NCBI GenBank assembly: GCA_017428525.1
Contig: JAFRQQ010000037.1
Location: 1 to 64,000, forward strand
DNA length: 64,000 nt
Source of the DNA: Clostridia bacterium
GTDB taxonomy: Bacteria > Bacillota > Clostridia > Oscillospirales > Acutalibacteraceae
Direction: 5' to 3'
Part shown: positions 33,221 to 41,301 of the stretch, one piece after another
Layout: the number at the start of each line of letters is the position of its first letter
Position numbering within the stretch: position 1 is the stretch's first letter
Program-made: the position numbers and the translations under genes
The notes under the pieces: generated by a model
The model's input: only the letters and a program-made list of their open reading frames with translations
What the model was told of the DNA's origin: nothing
The model's database searches: none

Positions 33221-34602
33221 GATTGCTTCTCCTCGTAAACGATCTTATTCAGCGCGTTGACATAGGCGCGGATGCTCGCGCCGACAATATCGGTGGACAG
33301 TCCGTTGCCCGAATACAGGCGGCCGTTGCTGCGCAGACGCACCAGCGCCGAGCCGAGCGCCTCCTTGCCCTCGGTGACAGCCTGGATTTCAAAGGCGTCC
33401 AGCTCGTAATTGTGGCCGACGATCTGCTCGATCGCAAGGAACGCCGAATCGATCGGGCCGTCACCCGCGGCAACGCCCGTCAGCTTCTCCTCGCCGCAGA
33501 CCAGCGTGATCTGCGCCATGGCGTTGCTGCCGTTGGTGCACGTGGACATGTAGCTCTCCACATGGTAGGTCGAGGGCACCTGCATGGCCGAGGTCGCGAT
33601 CACGGCCTCCAGCTCGCGGGCGCCGACGCTCTTCTTTTTGGAAACGCGCTGCACCGCGTCATAGACCTTGCCGAGGTCTTCGCCGGAAAGCGCGTAGCCC
33701 AGCGCGGCAGCGGCGTCGCTGACCTGCGCGAGCGTGCTCTCCGCATCGAGAAACACGTCGGCGCTTTGCGCTTCCGTATGGATGAAATCATTGCGCTCCA
33801 GCTTTTTCAGCAGGGCGTCGATATCGGTGTGGATTTCCGTCTGCTTGAGTCCGGCGCAGATCCCGAGGCTCTCGCCCTTGACCTTGAGCACCTCGGCAAA
33901 CTGATCGGTGGTCAGCACCTGCTTGCCGGTGATCGCGGTTTTCACGCCGTCCGCACCGGCGGCCAGCGCGGCGAGCGCATCGGCGGCGGCCATGGCGATG
34001 GCGTTGCTGACCTGCACATACAGCGGCAGATCGACCGCGGCCTTGACCGCGCGGATCTTCGCCGCGAATTCCTCCGGCATATAAACGCCGGCATCGTCGC
34101 AGAGCGTGGCGGCAGCCGCACCGCTCTCCTGCGCCTGACGCAGGGCGGCGATCAGGAAGGCGTCCTCCGCGCGCGTGGCGTCCTGCGCAATGAACTCCAC
34201 ATTGTCGCAAAGCGCCTTGGCAGCGGTCACCTGTGCGGCGATTTTCGCAAGCATCTTTTCATCCTTCAGGTGATAACGATACTCCATCTGCACCGTGGAA
34301 ACCGGCAGCACCACCTGCAGGCAGGGCCGCACCGCGGTCTGAATGCTGTTCCAGGCGGCCGCGAGACTTTCAGCCGTGTCGCCCGTCGGAATGCAGACGG
34401 CGGCGTTCTTCACGGCGGAGGCGATGGTCTTGTTGATCACGGCGTCCTCCTTGGCGTTGCGCACCGGCGGCAGCTCCAGCCGGTCGGCGCCGAAGGCGTC
34501 GATGCAGGCAGCCACGGCAACCTTTTCGCGGAACAGCAGGCGATGCGCCGCATCCTCCGCGCATTGACGCAGGGTGAAATCAGAAACGATGATGCTTCTC
34601 AT
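33217..34602 (-). CDS. LeuA-like protein with intact regulatory domain but lost catalytic residues
   Basis: A 461-residue protein related to 2-isopropylmalate synthase. The C-terminal region (about 335-455, with AAGDGPIDSAFLAIEQI and LRSNGRLYSGNGLSTDIVGASI) is a good LeuA dimer/allosteric domain. The N-terminal TIM barrel is divergent. The usual TLRDG reads TLRQC (residues 10-14), so the metal-binding Asp is Gln13. The HxHND motif reads QVSNA, so both His ligands are missing (Gln197, Ser199). The GERAGN segment is absent. It is therefore unlikely to be a normal metal-dependent synthase; a leucine-binding regulatory or scaffold role, or a new reaction, is possible. The start at 34602 has AAAAGGAG about 9 bp upstream. 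It is coupled (ATGA) to the TIM-barrel/synthetase fusion. Confidence 0.8.
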   Translation of the reverse strand: MRSIIVSDFTLRQCAEDAAHRLLFREKVAVAACIDAFGADRLELPPVRNAKEDAVINKTIASAVKNAAVCIPTGDTAESLAAAWNSIQTAVRPCLQVVLPVSTVQMEYRYHLKDEKMLAKIAAQVTAAKALCDNVEFIAQDATRAEDAFLIAALRQAQESGAAAATLCDDAGVYMPEEFAAKIRAVKAAVDLPLYVQVSNAIAMAAADALAALAAGADGVKTAITGKQVLTTDQFAEVLKVKGESLGICAGLKQTEIHTDIDALLKKLERNDFIHTEAQSADVFLDAESTLAQVSDAAAALGYALSGEDLGKVYDAVQRVSKKKSVGARELEAVIATSAMQVPSTYHVESYMSTCTNGSNAMAQITLVCGEEKLTGVAAGDGPIDSAFLAIEQIVGHNYELDAFEIQAVTEGKEALGSALVRLRSNGRLYSGNGLSTDIVGASIRAYVNALNKIVYEEKQS

Positions 34603-35036
34603 AGACAGAATCTCCTTTTCGGGTTTTTCATCTGACAAAGTGTCTGCGCGGCAGGCGCCGCGCGGGGCACAGGCGATGTGCTATACATTATATTATTATT
34701 TGCGCACGCGAAAGCGGGGGAAGGGCGGCGGATGGGACGGGCAAAAAAGAAACCCGCAGAATTCCGAAGAATCCTGCGGGATGACAAACGATGTGCGTTT
34801 ACCACGGTACCACCCGGTTTGCCGCGTGCATGCGGCCGCTCTGTGAGGCTCAAACAAGCCCCTGACCTGTAACGGGATCGCCCGTCGCTTCCTATCTTGC
34901 CCGGCGGGCCCCTTCAGAAGCGCTGCTCCGATACGAGACGGTCATCACGGATTCTTTGCCGTATTCTCACCATCGACGGCTCTCTTTGAAAGCTGCGCCG
35001 TGATTACCTAATATCATCGCTGCATTTTTGTGTATT
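34603..35036 (-). promoter_or_regulatory. T-box riboswitch, specifier CUC (leucine)
   Basis: The leader of the LeuA-like/TIM-synthetase operon. The T-box core is at 34814-34801 (GGTGGTACCGTGGT). The terminator stem (34753-34764 with 34769-34780) precedes TTTCTTTTTT. Stem I pairs AUCACGG with CCGUGAU, and GAUA with UAUC; the loop between reads GACCGUCUCG, with CUC at plus positions 34937-34935. About 140 nt separate the terminator from the start codon, including an extra GC-rich hairpin (34645-34671). Confidence 0.86.
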
Positions 35037-35042
35037 GAAGTC

Positions 35043-35071
35043 ATTTTACAACAAGCGTTTCGGATTGTCAA
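35043..35071 (-). promoter_or_regulatory. Promoter of the Leu T-box operon
   Basis: On the minus strand TTGACA (35071-35066) and TAAAAT (35048-35043) are spaced by 17 bp. Confidence 0.92.
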
Positions 35072-35157
35072 GGGGAATTTTTGCGTGAAAGTGCACAATT
35101 TTGCAGTTTTTTTCGTCAAAACGCCGTTCGGAGATGGAAAAATCGCGGCGGATGTGC

Positions 35158-35163
35158 TATAAT
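35158..35163 (+). promoter_or_regulatory. Possible -10 box for the plus-strand TagF-like gene
   Basis: TATAAT at 35158-35163 lies 27 bp before the start codon. The -35 candidate TGGAAA (17 bp upstream) is weak. Confidence 0.5.
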
Positions 35164-35190
35164 CAGGGCAGAATGAGGGAGGTGAGGCGA

Positions 35191-36315
35191 ATGACTGCGC
35201 TTCTTCGCCGACTGCTGCCGCCGTCGGTGCGGCATGCGATCATGCGCCTGGGGCGGCGGTTCTGGCTCTTTGTCTGCCGGCATCTGCCGCTGCGCACGCG
35301 GGTGCTGTTTTATACCATTCGCGCCGACGACCGGCTGCTTGAAAACGCGCAGGCGGTCTATGACCTTGTGGACGGCAAAAAGGTGATTTTCGCGCACAAG
35401 CTGCCGCACAGCATCCGGCAAAACGTGCTGGCCTGCTATTATCTGCTGACCAGCCGCGTGATCGTAACGGATGATTATGTGCGCTATCTGCGCCTGTTCC
35501 GCTTGCGCAAGGGGCAGCGCCTGCTGCAGATCTGGCACGCCTGCGGCGCATTCAAAAAATTCGCACTCGATGCGCCGTCGCTGCTCACGCCCGCGCAGGA
35601 GCGGGCGACCCACGCGCAGTATACCGCCGTGGCCGTGACTGCCGAGGCCTGCCGCGCGCCCTACGCCGGCGCCTTCGGCATCCCCGTCGAGCGCTGCCTG
35701 CCGATCGGTCTGCCGCGCACGGACCGTCTTCTGACCGAGCGCGATGCGCTGTGCACGGCGTTCCGGCAGAAATATCCGCAGCTTGCGGGACGCACGCTGT
35801 ATCTTTTTTGCCCGACCTTCCGGGAGCGGGACGGCGCGCGCGTCGAATACGACCCGGGCATTGACTGGCAGGCGCTGAGCAAGGCGCTGCGCCCGGAGGA
35901 GCTGCTGATCGTCTGCCGCCATCCGCTGATGACCGAGCCGCTGCTGGACGGCAAATACCCGAATCTGATCGACCTCACACGCGAGCCGACCTCCGTGCTG
36001 CTCGCCGCCTGCGACGTGCTGATCACGGATTATTCCTCCGTGTTTTACGACGCGTGCCTGCTCGACGTGCCGACGGTGTTTTACTGCCCCGATCTCGCAG
36101 ACTATGCGCGCGGCTTTTATCTCCGGTTCCCGGAGGACCTGCCGGGTCCGATGGAGACCGCGCCGGATGCGCTCCTGCCGACGCTGCGGCAAACGAAAAG
36201 CGACCCGCCCAAAGAGCGGATCGCAGCATTTCGAGCAGCCTGGCTGTCCGCCTGCGACGGTCATGCCGCAGAACGCGCGGCCGACCTGGTGCGCGCGTGG
36301 ATGGCAGGCGAATGA
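35191..36315 (+). CDS. CDP-glycerol glycerophosphotransferase family protein (TagF/TagB-like), plus strand
   Basis: A 374-residue protein of the CDP-glycerol:poly(glycerophosphate) glycerophosphotransferase family. These peripheral membrane enzymes transfer glycerol- or ribitol-phosphate to build teichoic acids. Visible features are QIWHACGAFKKFA, LPIGLPRTDRLL, FCPTFRERDG and the catalytic-region motif VLITDYSSVFYD. The N-terminus is basic and amphipathic, fitting membrane attachment. The start at 35191 has GGAGGTGA about 6 bp upstream. It faces the wall-polymer operon and is convergent with a second family member, so two polyol-phosphate transferases are encoded here. Confidence 0.85.
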   Translation: MTALLRRLLPPSVRHAIMRLGRRFWLFVCRHLPLRTRVLFYTIRADDRLLENAQAVYDLVDGKKVIFAHKLPHSIRQNVLACYYLLTSRVIVTDDYVRYLRLFRLRKGQRLLQIWHACGAFKKFALDAPSLLTPAQERATHAQYTAVAVTAEACRAPYAGAFGIPVERCLPIGLPRTDRLLTERDALCTAFRQKYPQLAGRTLYLFCPTFRERDGARVEYDPGIDWQALSKALRPEELLIVCRHPLMTEPLLDGKYPNLIDLTREPTSVLLAACDVLITDYSSVFYDACLLDVPTVFYCPDLADYARGFYLRFPEDLPGPMETAPDALLPTLRQTKSDPPKERIAAFRAAWLSACDGHAAERAADLVRAWMAGE

Positions 36316-36328
36316 AAACACGGGATTC

Positions 36329-37459
36329 TTATTGTTCCTGCCGCAGATCCTTCATGACCGTTTCCGCGATGCGCCGGCAATTGTCGGTGTCGAGATAATC
36401 AAAGTTGAACGCCCTGAACCGGCGGAGGAGCTCCGCATCGGTTCGGGGTGTTTTTATAGCTGCGAGCAGGGCCTCCTGCGTCTGCACCACAGGGCCGGGC
36501 ACATAGGTGCGATAGTCATAATAGAACGTGCGCTCGCGCTTGTATTCTTCGAGATCGAACGCATAGAAAATGCAGGGCTTCTCGAGCAGCGCGGCGTCCA
36601 TGCAGACCGAGGAATAATCCGTGATCACCGTGTCGCAGATGCGCAGCAGATCGGTCAGCGGTGCGTTTGTCACATCGAGCGCCGCTCCGGCTGCCTGCGC
36701 ATGGATCTGCGGATGCAGACGCAGCAGCAGCCGGCAATCCGGGCAGGCGGCCTGCAGCGCGGCGGCATCGATCGCCGTCGGCAATGCGGCATTCGCGGCG
36801 GGATCGTCGCGGAAGGTGGGCGCATAGAGAATCAGCCGCTTTCCTGTGCAGTCCGGATGGGCCGCGTCGAAGGCGCGGCGCAGCGCCTGCGTGTCGCAGG
36901 GGGCAAGCAGGGTGTCCACACGCGGCGAACCCAGCGGCAGTACCCGTTCCTCGGGCACGCCGAAGGCCTCGGCATAGATCGGCGCGACGGCGGCGGCGGA
37001 GCAGATGACGTAGGTGTATCGCTGCGCGCAGGCTTGCTGCCGGATGCGAACGGCGGTGGTCAGCGGGGCGTGCAGTCCGAACTGCTTGAAGGCGCCCTCC
37101 GCGTGCCAGAGCTGCGTGACCACCGTGTCCGGCGAAAAATGCAGCTCGGCCAGCGGCATGAAATTATCGTTGAGAAAGACGTAGCGCGCCGTGGCCAGCC
37201 GCGCGGCGTCGGCGGTGAAAAACCGCAGCGCGGCGCAAAAAGAGTGCAGCGGATGATGGAAATCGGGCTGCAGCGCGGCGGTGGAGATGCTGCAGATTTC
37301 CCACTTGCCGTTTGCCGTTAAATACCGGCGCAGCGCGGAAAGCGCATCGTCCGTTTCTCCCCGGTGCGGGGCAAGAAAGGCCACGCGGGCCGGCCGGACG
37401 CGGCGCAGGCGGCCGAGCCGGAAGGCCAGCGCAAACAAATGATAAAACAGCTCTTTCAT
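36329..37459 (-). CDS. CDP-glycerol glycerophosphotransferase family protein (TagF/TarK-like), minus strand
   Basis: The 376-residue product shows QLWHAEGAFKQFGLH, LPLGSPRVDTLL, YAPTFRDDPA and VITDYSSVCMD, matching the TagF/TagB family. It is the last gene of the run greA-lysS-...-tarI-tarJ-GT2-tagF and overlaps the glycosyltransferase before it by 4 bp (ATGA). With TarI and TarJ in the same run, transfer of ribitol-phosphate from CDP-ribitol is plausible, but glycerol-phosphate cannot be excluded from sequence. Confidence 0.87.
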   Translation of the reverse strand: MKELFYHLFALAFRLGRLRRVRPARVAFLAPHRGETDDALSALRRYLTANGKWEICSISTAALQPDFHHPLHSFCAALRFFTADAARLATARYVFLNDNFMPLAELHFSPDTVVTQLWHAEGAFKQFGLHAPLTTAVRIRQQACAQRYTYVICSAAAVAPIYAEAFGVPEERVLPLGSPRVDTLLAPCDTQALRRAFDAAHPDCTGKRLILYAPTFRDDPAANAALPTAIDAAALQAACPDCRLLLRLHPQIHAQAAGAALDVTNAPLTDLLRICDTVITDYSSVCMDAALLEKPCIFYAFDLEEYKRERTFYYDYRTYVPGPVVQTQEALLAAIKTPRTDAELLRRFRAFNFDYLDTDNCRRIAETVMKDLRQEQ

Positions 37460-38790
37460 CGCGCGTCCTCCCGCAGGATCCAGCCGCGATCCTTCAGCCG
37501 CAGGAAGAGCGGCGCGGCGTATTTCAGCAGGCCGTTTGGGATCAGACGCAGCAAGCGGTGCTCCTTGAGCAGCAGCACCACGCGCAGCAGGCGCGGATCC
37601 AATTGTCGTTTGCCGCGCAGGGTCATGCGAATCGGCGCAGCGGCGGCCTTTTTCAGACTGCCGGCGACGGTGCGGAGATTCTCAAAGTCCTTCGCTGTGT
37701 ATGGCGGGATCTCCTTGCGCTGCAGAATCTCAAACAGCGGCATGGACTGGTCGTATAACGAACGGTAAAACGCCGGCGTTGCCCCGTGAGGAAGCAGGAT
37801 GCTGATGCGCGGATGCCCGGCGGCTGCGCGGCGCGTGGCATAGGTTTCCGGGCCGAGATCGGGGTGCGCGCTCCGCGCTTTTTCGCGCGTGGCCGGCGTC
37901 ATCTCCGCCTCCAGCGCAGCGCATTGCGCCCGCAGAAAGCCGAGCGTTTCGTCGTCCGCGCCCCAGAGCAGGCGATAGAATTCATTGCGCAGCGTATAAT
38001 GCGCTTTGTAAAGGATCTCCTGCACATATCCCGCGGGATCGCCGCAGGGGCAGTCCGGCCGGGCCAGCGCGGTTTCCGCCGCAGCGCGGATCAGGCGCAG
38101 CGAGGTGCAGAAATCCTCGGCCAGCTGCAGACTGACACTCTGCGAAACGGAGCGCCCGTCCGCCGGATCGCGGCGGCGATAGCGGTACTGCGCGCCGCGA
38201 ATGCCCGTGATGCGCGGCGCGGCGGCATAAATGAACTGCATGATGAACGCGCCGTCCTCGCTGTAGCGTGTGGGCGGAAACAGCACGCCGCTTTGCCGCA
38301 GCGTTTCGGTGCGGAAGCATTTGTTGCCCAGCAGGAAATTCCAGAGCAGCCGCAGATCCCAGCAGCCGATGTCCGGCAGGCGGGAGAGCGTGTCGGCCAT
38401 GGGGTTCGTTTCCTCGCCGCCGAAGCCGAAGCGGCACATCTCAAAGATGCCCAGATCGGCTTGCGCCGCCTCCATCGTGTCAAAGACCGTGCGCAGCGCG
38501 CCGGGAGCGTAGAGATCGTCGCTGTCCAGAAAGAGCGTATATTTGCCGCTCGCGCGGGAGAGACCGAGGTTGCGCGCGGAGGAAACGCCGCCGTTGGGCT
38601 GATGCAGCGCGACGATTGCCGCATCCTCCGCGGCCAGCGCGTCGATCAGCGCGCCGGTGCCGTCGGTCGATCCGTCGTCCACGAGCACCAGCTCCGTATC
38701 CTCCATTGCCTGCGCGCGCAGGCTGTCCACGGTTTCCCGCAAAAAGCCCGCACTGTTAAATGCGGGCACAATCACTGACAGTTTTTTCAT
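37456..38790 (-). CDS. Family 2 glycosyltransferase with C-terminal extension
   Basis: A 444-residue protein. The first about 230 residues are a GT-A fold of GT2: VIVPAFNSAGFLRETVDSL, LVDDGSTDGT, SSARNLGLSRA and the DSDD metal-binding motif. The remaining part has no motif that I recognise and may hold acceptor-binding or membrane-contacting segments. It starts directly after the tarJ stop and ends in a 4-bp overlap with the TagF-like gene. It probably glycosylates the wall polymer or makes its linkage unit. Confidence 0.86.
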   Translation of the reverse strand: MKKLSVIVPAFNSAGFLRETVDSLRAQAMEDTELVLVDDGSTDGTGALIDALAAEDAAIVALHQPNGGVSSARNLGLSRASGKYTLFLDSDDLYAPGALRTVFDTMEAAQADLGIFEMCRFGFGGEETNPMADTLSRLPDIGCWDLRLLWNFLLGNKCFRTETLRQSGVLFPPTRYSEDGAFIMQFIYAAAPRITGIRGAQYRYRRRDPADGRSVSQSVSLQLAEDFCTSLRLIRAAAETALARPDCPCGDPAGYVQEILYKAHYTLRNEFYRLLWGADDETLGFLRAQCAALEAEMTPATREKARSAHPDLGPETYATRRAAAGHPRISILLPHGATPAFYRSLYDQSMPLFEILQRKEIPPYTAKDFENLRTVAGSLKKAAAAPIRMTLRGKRQLDPRLLRVVLLLKEHRLLRLIPNGLLKYAAPLFLRLKDRGWILREDAR

Positions 38791-39813
38791 TTATTTATCC
38801 CATTTCATCACGGTTTTGCCGAAATTGCGGCTGATATCCTGCGCAAAGGCGGCGTGAATGTCCGCAATCGTACGCACATCGACCACGCTGCCGATGATAT
38901 TCTCCAGATAACCGACGAGCTTTGGCTGCGTATGCAGCAGCTGAACGGTGCGTTCGAAATCCTGCAGACCGCTCCGGCTTGAGCCGAAGAGCTGCAGCCC
39001 TTTTTCCAGCACCATGCGCGTGTTGATGCTCACCGGACTTTCACTCACGCCCATCAGACCGATGACGCCCTCGGGGCGGATGCGGTCGATGATCTGGGCG
39101 ATCGCGTAGCGCGAGGGCTCGCCGCCGACGCATTCAAAGGCGTGATCCACCTGCAGTCCGTCCGGCACATGGTCCACGTGATAAATGCCGTCGGCAAAGG
39201 TGAAATAATTCAGCTTTTCGTAGACGGTGCCGAAGACATAGACCTTGGTTTCCGGGTGCATCGCCTTGAGCATCAGCGCCGTGATGAAGCCGACGTTGCC
39301 GTCGCCCCAGACGCCGACAAAGCCGCGCCGCGCGTGCGCAAAGCGGTCAAAGCGGCTGACCGCATGCACCGCCACGCTGATCAGCTCCGTGAAGGAGGCG
39401 ACCTTCAGGTCGACGCCGTCCGGCACGGTGACGACGCGCGCGGGATCGAAATCGATATAATCCCGCAGGAAGCCGTCGTAGCCGCTTGAGCAGAAGTGGC
39501 TGGTCGGCAGGTAGTTTTCGGCAATCACATCGTCTTTTTCCGTCGGCATATTCGGCACGGGCACAACGAATTCACCCGGGCGGTGCGTCCCCGTCGGGTC
39601 ATAGATCACGCGCGCGACGCATTCGTGGATGAGCGCCATCGGGAGCTTGGCCTTGAGCGCCTCGCGGCTGCGGTTGCCGAGATAGTAGCGCTGATCCGCC
39701 TTGCAGATGGAAAGGTATTCCGGGCGCAGGAGGATGCTGCGGCGCAGGTCCGGCTCCGTGCAGGCCACGTCGATCATGCCGGGCGCGACCAGTCTGTAAA
39801 CGGTGTTGATCAT
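38791..39813 (-). CDS. tarJ: Ribulose-5-phosphate reductase / ribitol-5-phosphate dehydrogenase (TarJ-like)
   Basis: A 340-residue zinc-type medium-chain dehydrogenase resembling TarJ, which reduces ribulose-5-phosphate with NADPH to ribitol-5-phosphate. It shows SICKADQRYYLG near the N-terminus with the zinc Cys, LIHECVARV in place of the usual GHE, and a Rossmann motif VWGDGNVGFITALML. It overlaps tarI by 4 bp. The TarI-TarJ pair is the standard source of CDP-ribitol, which identifies both genes better than either sequence alone. Confidence 0.88.
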   Translation of the reverse strand: MINTVYRLVAPGMIDVACTEPDLRRSILLRPEYLSICKADQRYYLGNRSREALKAKLPMALIHECVARVIYDPTGTHRPGEFVVPVPNMPTEKDDVIAENYLPTSHFCSSGYDGFLRDYIDFDPARVVTVPDGVDLKVASFTELISVAVHAVSRFDRFAHARRGFVGVWGDGNVGFITALMLKAMHPETKVYVFGTVYEKLNYFTFADGIYHVDHVPDGLQVDHAFECVGGEPSRYAIAQIIDRIRPEGVIGLMGVSESPVSINTRMVLEKGLQLFGSSRSGLQDFERTVQLLHTQPKLVGYLENIIGSVVDVRTIADIHAAFAQDISRNFGKTVMKWDK

Positions 39814-40532
39814 GAATGCTCCTTGCCTTTCAGAAGGGTGTCGGCCACCTTCATGTCATAAGGATAGGTGATCTTGATATTGAAGACCTCGCCCTGCACC
39901 ATGTGCACGGGCTTGCCCTTGAGCGTGAAGATTTTGCACGCGTCGGTCAGGCTCGCTTTTTCGGATTCGGTCAGGCTGTTCAGCACCTGTTCGAGCTCCC
40001 GCAGGCGGAAGGACTGCGGCGTCTGCCCCTGAAACATGCGCTTGCGATCGGGAATGGAGCTGATGCTCTGCCCGTCCGCGCTCTCAACGATCGTATCCGT
40101 GGCGGGGATGACCGTGTCACAGGCGCCGTAGGCCGCCGCGGCTTCCACGTTTTCGCAGATGATGCGGTGGGTCAGGAAGGGGCGCACGGCGTCATGCGTG
40201 ACGAGCACGGTCGCATCATCAACGTCGCAGTTCGCCTCCAGATAGGCGATCGCCGCCTCGAGCGTGCCGTTGCGCGTGCTGCCGCCGGGAATGACGCGCA
40301 CGGGCTTGCCGGCCGGCAGGTATTTGCGGATCAGGTCCTCCGTGTTGGAGACCCAGGCCTTCGGGCAAAGCACCAGAATCGCGTCAATGCGGTCGTTGAC
40401 AAAGAATTTTTCGATCGTGTGGATGATGATCGGCTTGCCGCCCAGCTCCAGATACTGCTTAGGCGTTTCGGAATTCCCCATGCGGCTGCCGATGCCGCCG
40501 GCAAATACGGCTGCGTAGACCATTGCATTCAT
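39810..40532 (-). CDS. tarI: Ribitol-5-phosphate cytidylyltransferase (TarI; IspD family)
   Basis: A 240-residue nucleotidyltransferase of the IspD/TarI family. The N-terminal FAGGIGSRMGNSETPKQYLEL carries the CTP-binding Gly-rich loop and the catalytic Arg and Lys. THDAVRPF and TQSFRL-type motifs (GQTPQSFRL) are also present. IspD and TarI are hard to separate by sequence. Coupling to tarJ (ATGA) and the position between an exporter and glycosyltransferases favour CDP-ribitol synthesis. Confidence 0.9.
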   Translation of the reverse strand: MNAMVYAAVFAGGIGSRMGNSETPKQYLELGGKPIIIHTIEKFFVNDRIDAILVLCPKAWVSNTEDLIRKYLPAGKPVRVIPGGSTRNGTLEAAIAYLEANCDVDDATVLVTHDAVRPFLTHRIICENVEAAAAYGACDTVIPATDTIVESADGQSISSIPDRKRMFQGQTPQSFRLRELEQVLNSLTESEKASLTDACKIFTLKGKPVHMVQGEVFNIKITYPYDMKVADTLLKGKEHS

Positions 40533-40542
40533 CTCCGTCCGG

Positions 40543-41289
40543 TTATTTTTTGCTGTTGACCATCTCGTTATACTGCGCGCAGATGTCCTGCGCGCTGCCC
40601 TGCGCGATCAGACGGCCGTGGTCGAGCAGGATGGCTTTATTGCAGATGTTGAGGACCTGCTCCGTGCTGTGTGAAACAAACAGCACCGTGATGCCTTTTT
40701 CAAACATCGAGCGGATCTTCGCCTCGCTTTTTTTGCGGAATTTCGCGTCGCCGACCGAGAGCACTTCGTCGAGGATCAGGATCTCCGGCTCCACCGCCGT
40801 GGCGATGGCGAAGCCCAGACGCGCCCGCATGCCGGAGGAATAATTCTTCACCGGCACCTCGATGAAATCCTGCAGCTCGGAGAAGGCGACGATTTCGTCA
40901 TATTTTTCCTCGATGAATTTGCGGGAGTAGCCCATGGTTGCGCCGTAGAGGAAAATATTCTCCTTGCCGGAATAATTCATATCAAAGCCCGCGCCGAGCT
41001 CGAGCATCGGGGCGATCACGCCGCTCACGCGCACGCTGCCCTCCGTCGGCTTGAGCACGCCGGCGATCGTCTTGAGCAGCGTCGATTTGCCCGCGCCGTT
41101 GAAGCCGAGCACGCCCACGCGCTCGCCCTTCTCCACCGTGAAGCTGATATTCTTCAGCGCCCAGAATTCCGTGAAATGGAGCTTGTGGGTGACGAGCTTG
41201 ATGAAATATTCCTTCAGATTATCGACTTTTTCTTTATTGAGATTGAAAAGAATGCTGACATTGTCAACAACGATGGCAGGCGTTCCCAT
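40543..41289 (-). CDS. Teichoic acid / polysaccharide ABC exporter, ATP-binding subunit (TagH/Wzt-like)
   Basis: A 248-residue ABC ATPase of the polysaccharide-export type: Walker A GFNGAGKST, signature YSSGMRARLGFA, Walker B ILILDEVLSVGD. The insertion LELGAGFDMNYSGKENIFL is typical of TagH/Wzt/RfbB proteins. It lacks the long C-terminal extension of B. subtilis TagH. It lies 12 bp after the permease gene and 10 bp before tarI. It should power transfer of the undecaprenyl-linked polymer across the membrane. Confidence 0.95.
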   Translation of the reverse strand: MGTPAIVVDNVSILFNLNKEKVDNLKEYFIKLVTHKLHFTEFWALKNISFTVEKGERVGVLGFNGAGKSTLLKTIAGVLKPTEGSVRVSGVIAPMLELGAGFDMNYSGKENIFLYGATMGYSRKFIEEKYDEIVAFSELQDFIEVPVKNYSSGMRARLGFAIATAVEPEILILDEVLSVGDAKFRKKSEAKIRSMFEKGITVLFVSHSTEQVLNICNKAILLDHGRLIAQGSAQDICAQYNEMVNSKK

Positions 41290-41301
41290 GCAAAGCCTCC
41301 G

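Noticed and set aside
33217..34602. Annotation as ordinary 2-isopropylmalate synthase
   Set aside because: The metal-binding and catalytic motifs are missing, so the usual product name would mislead.
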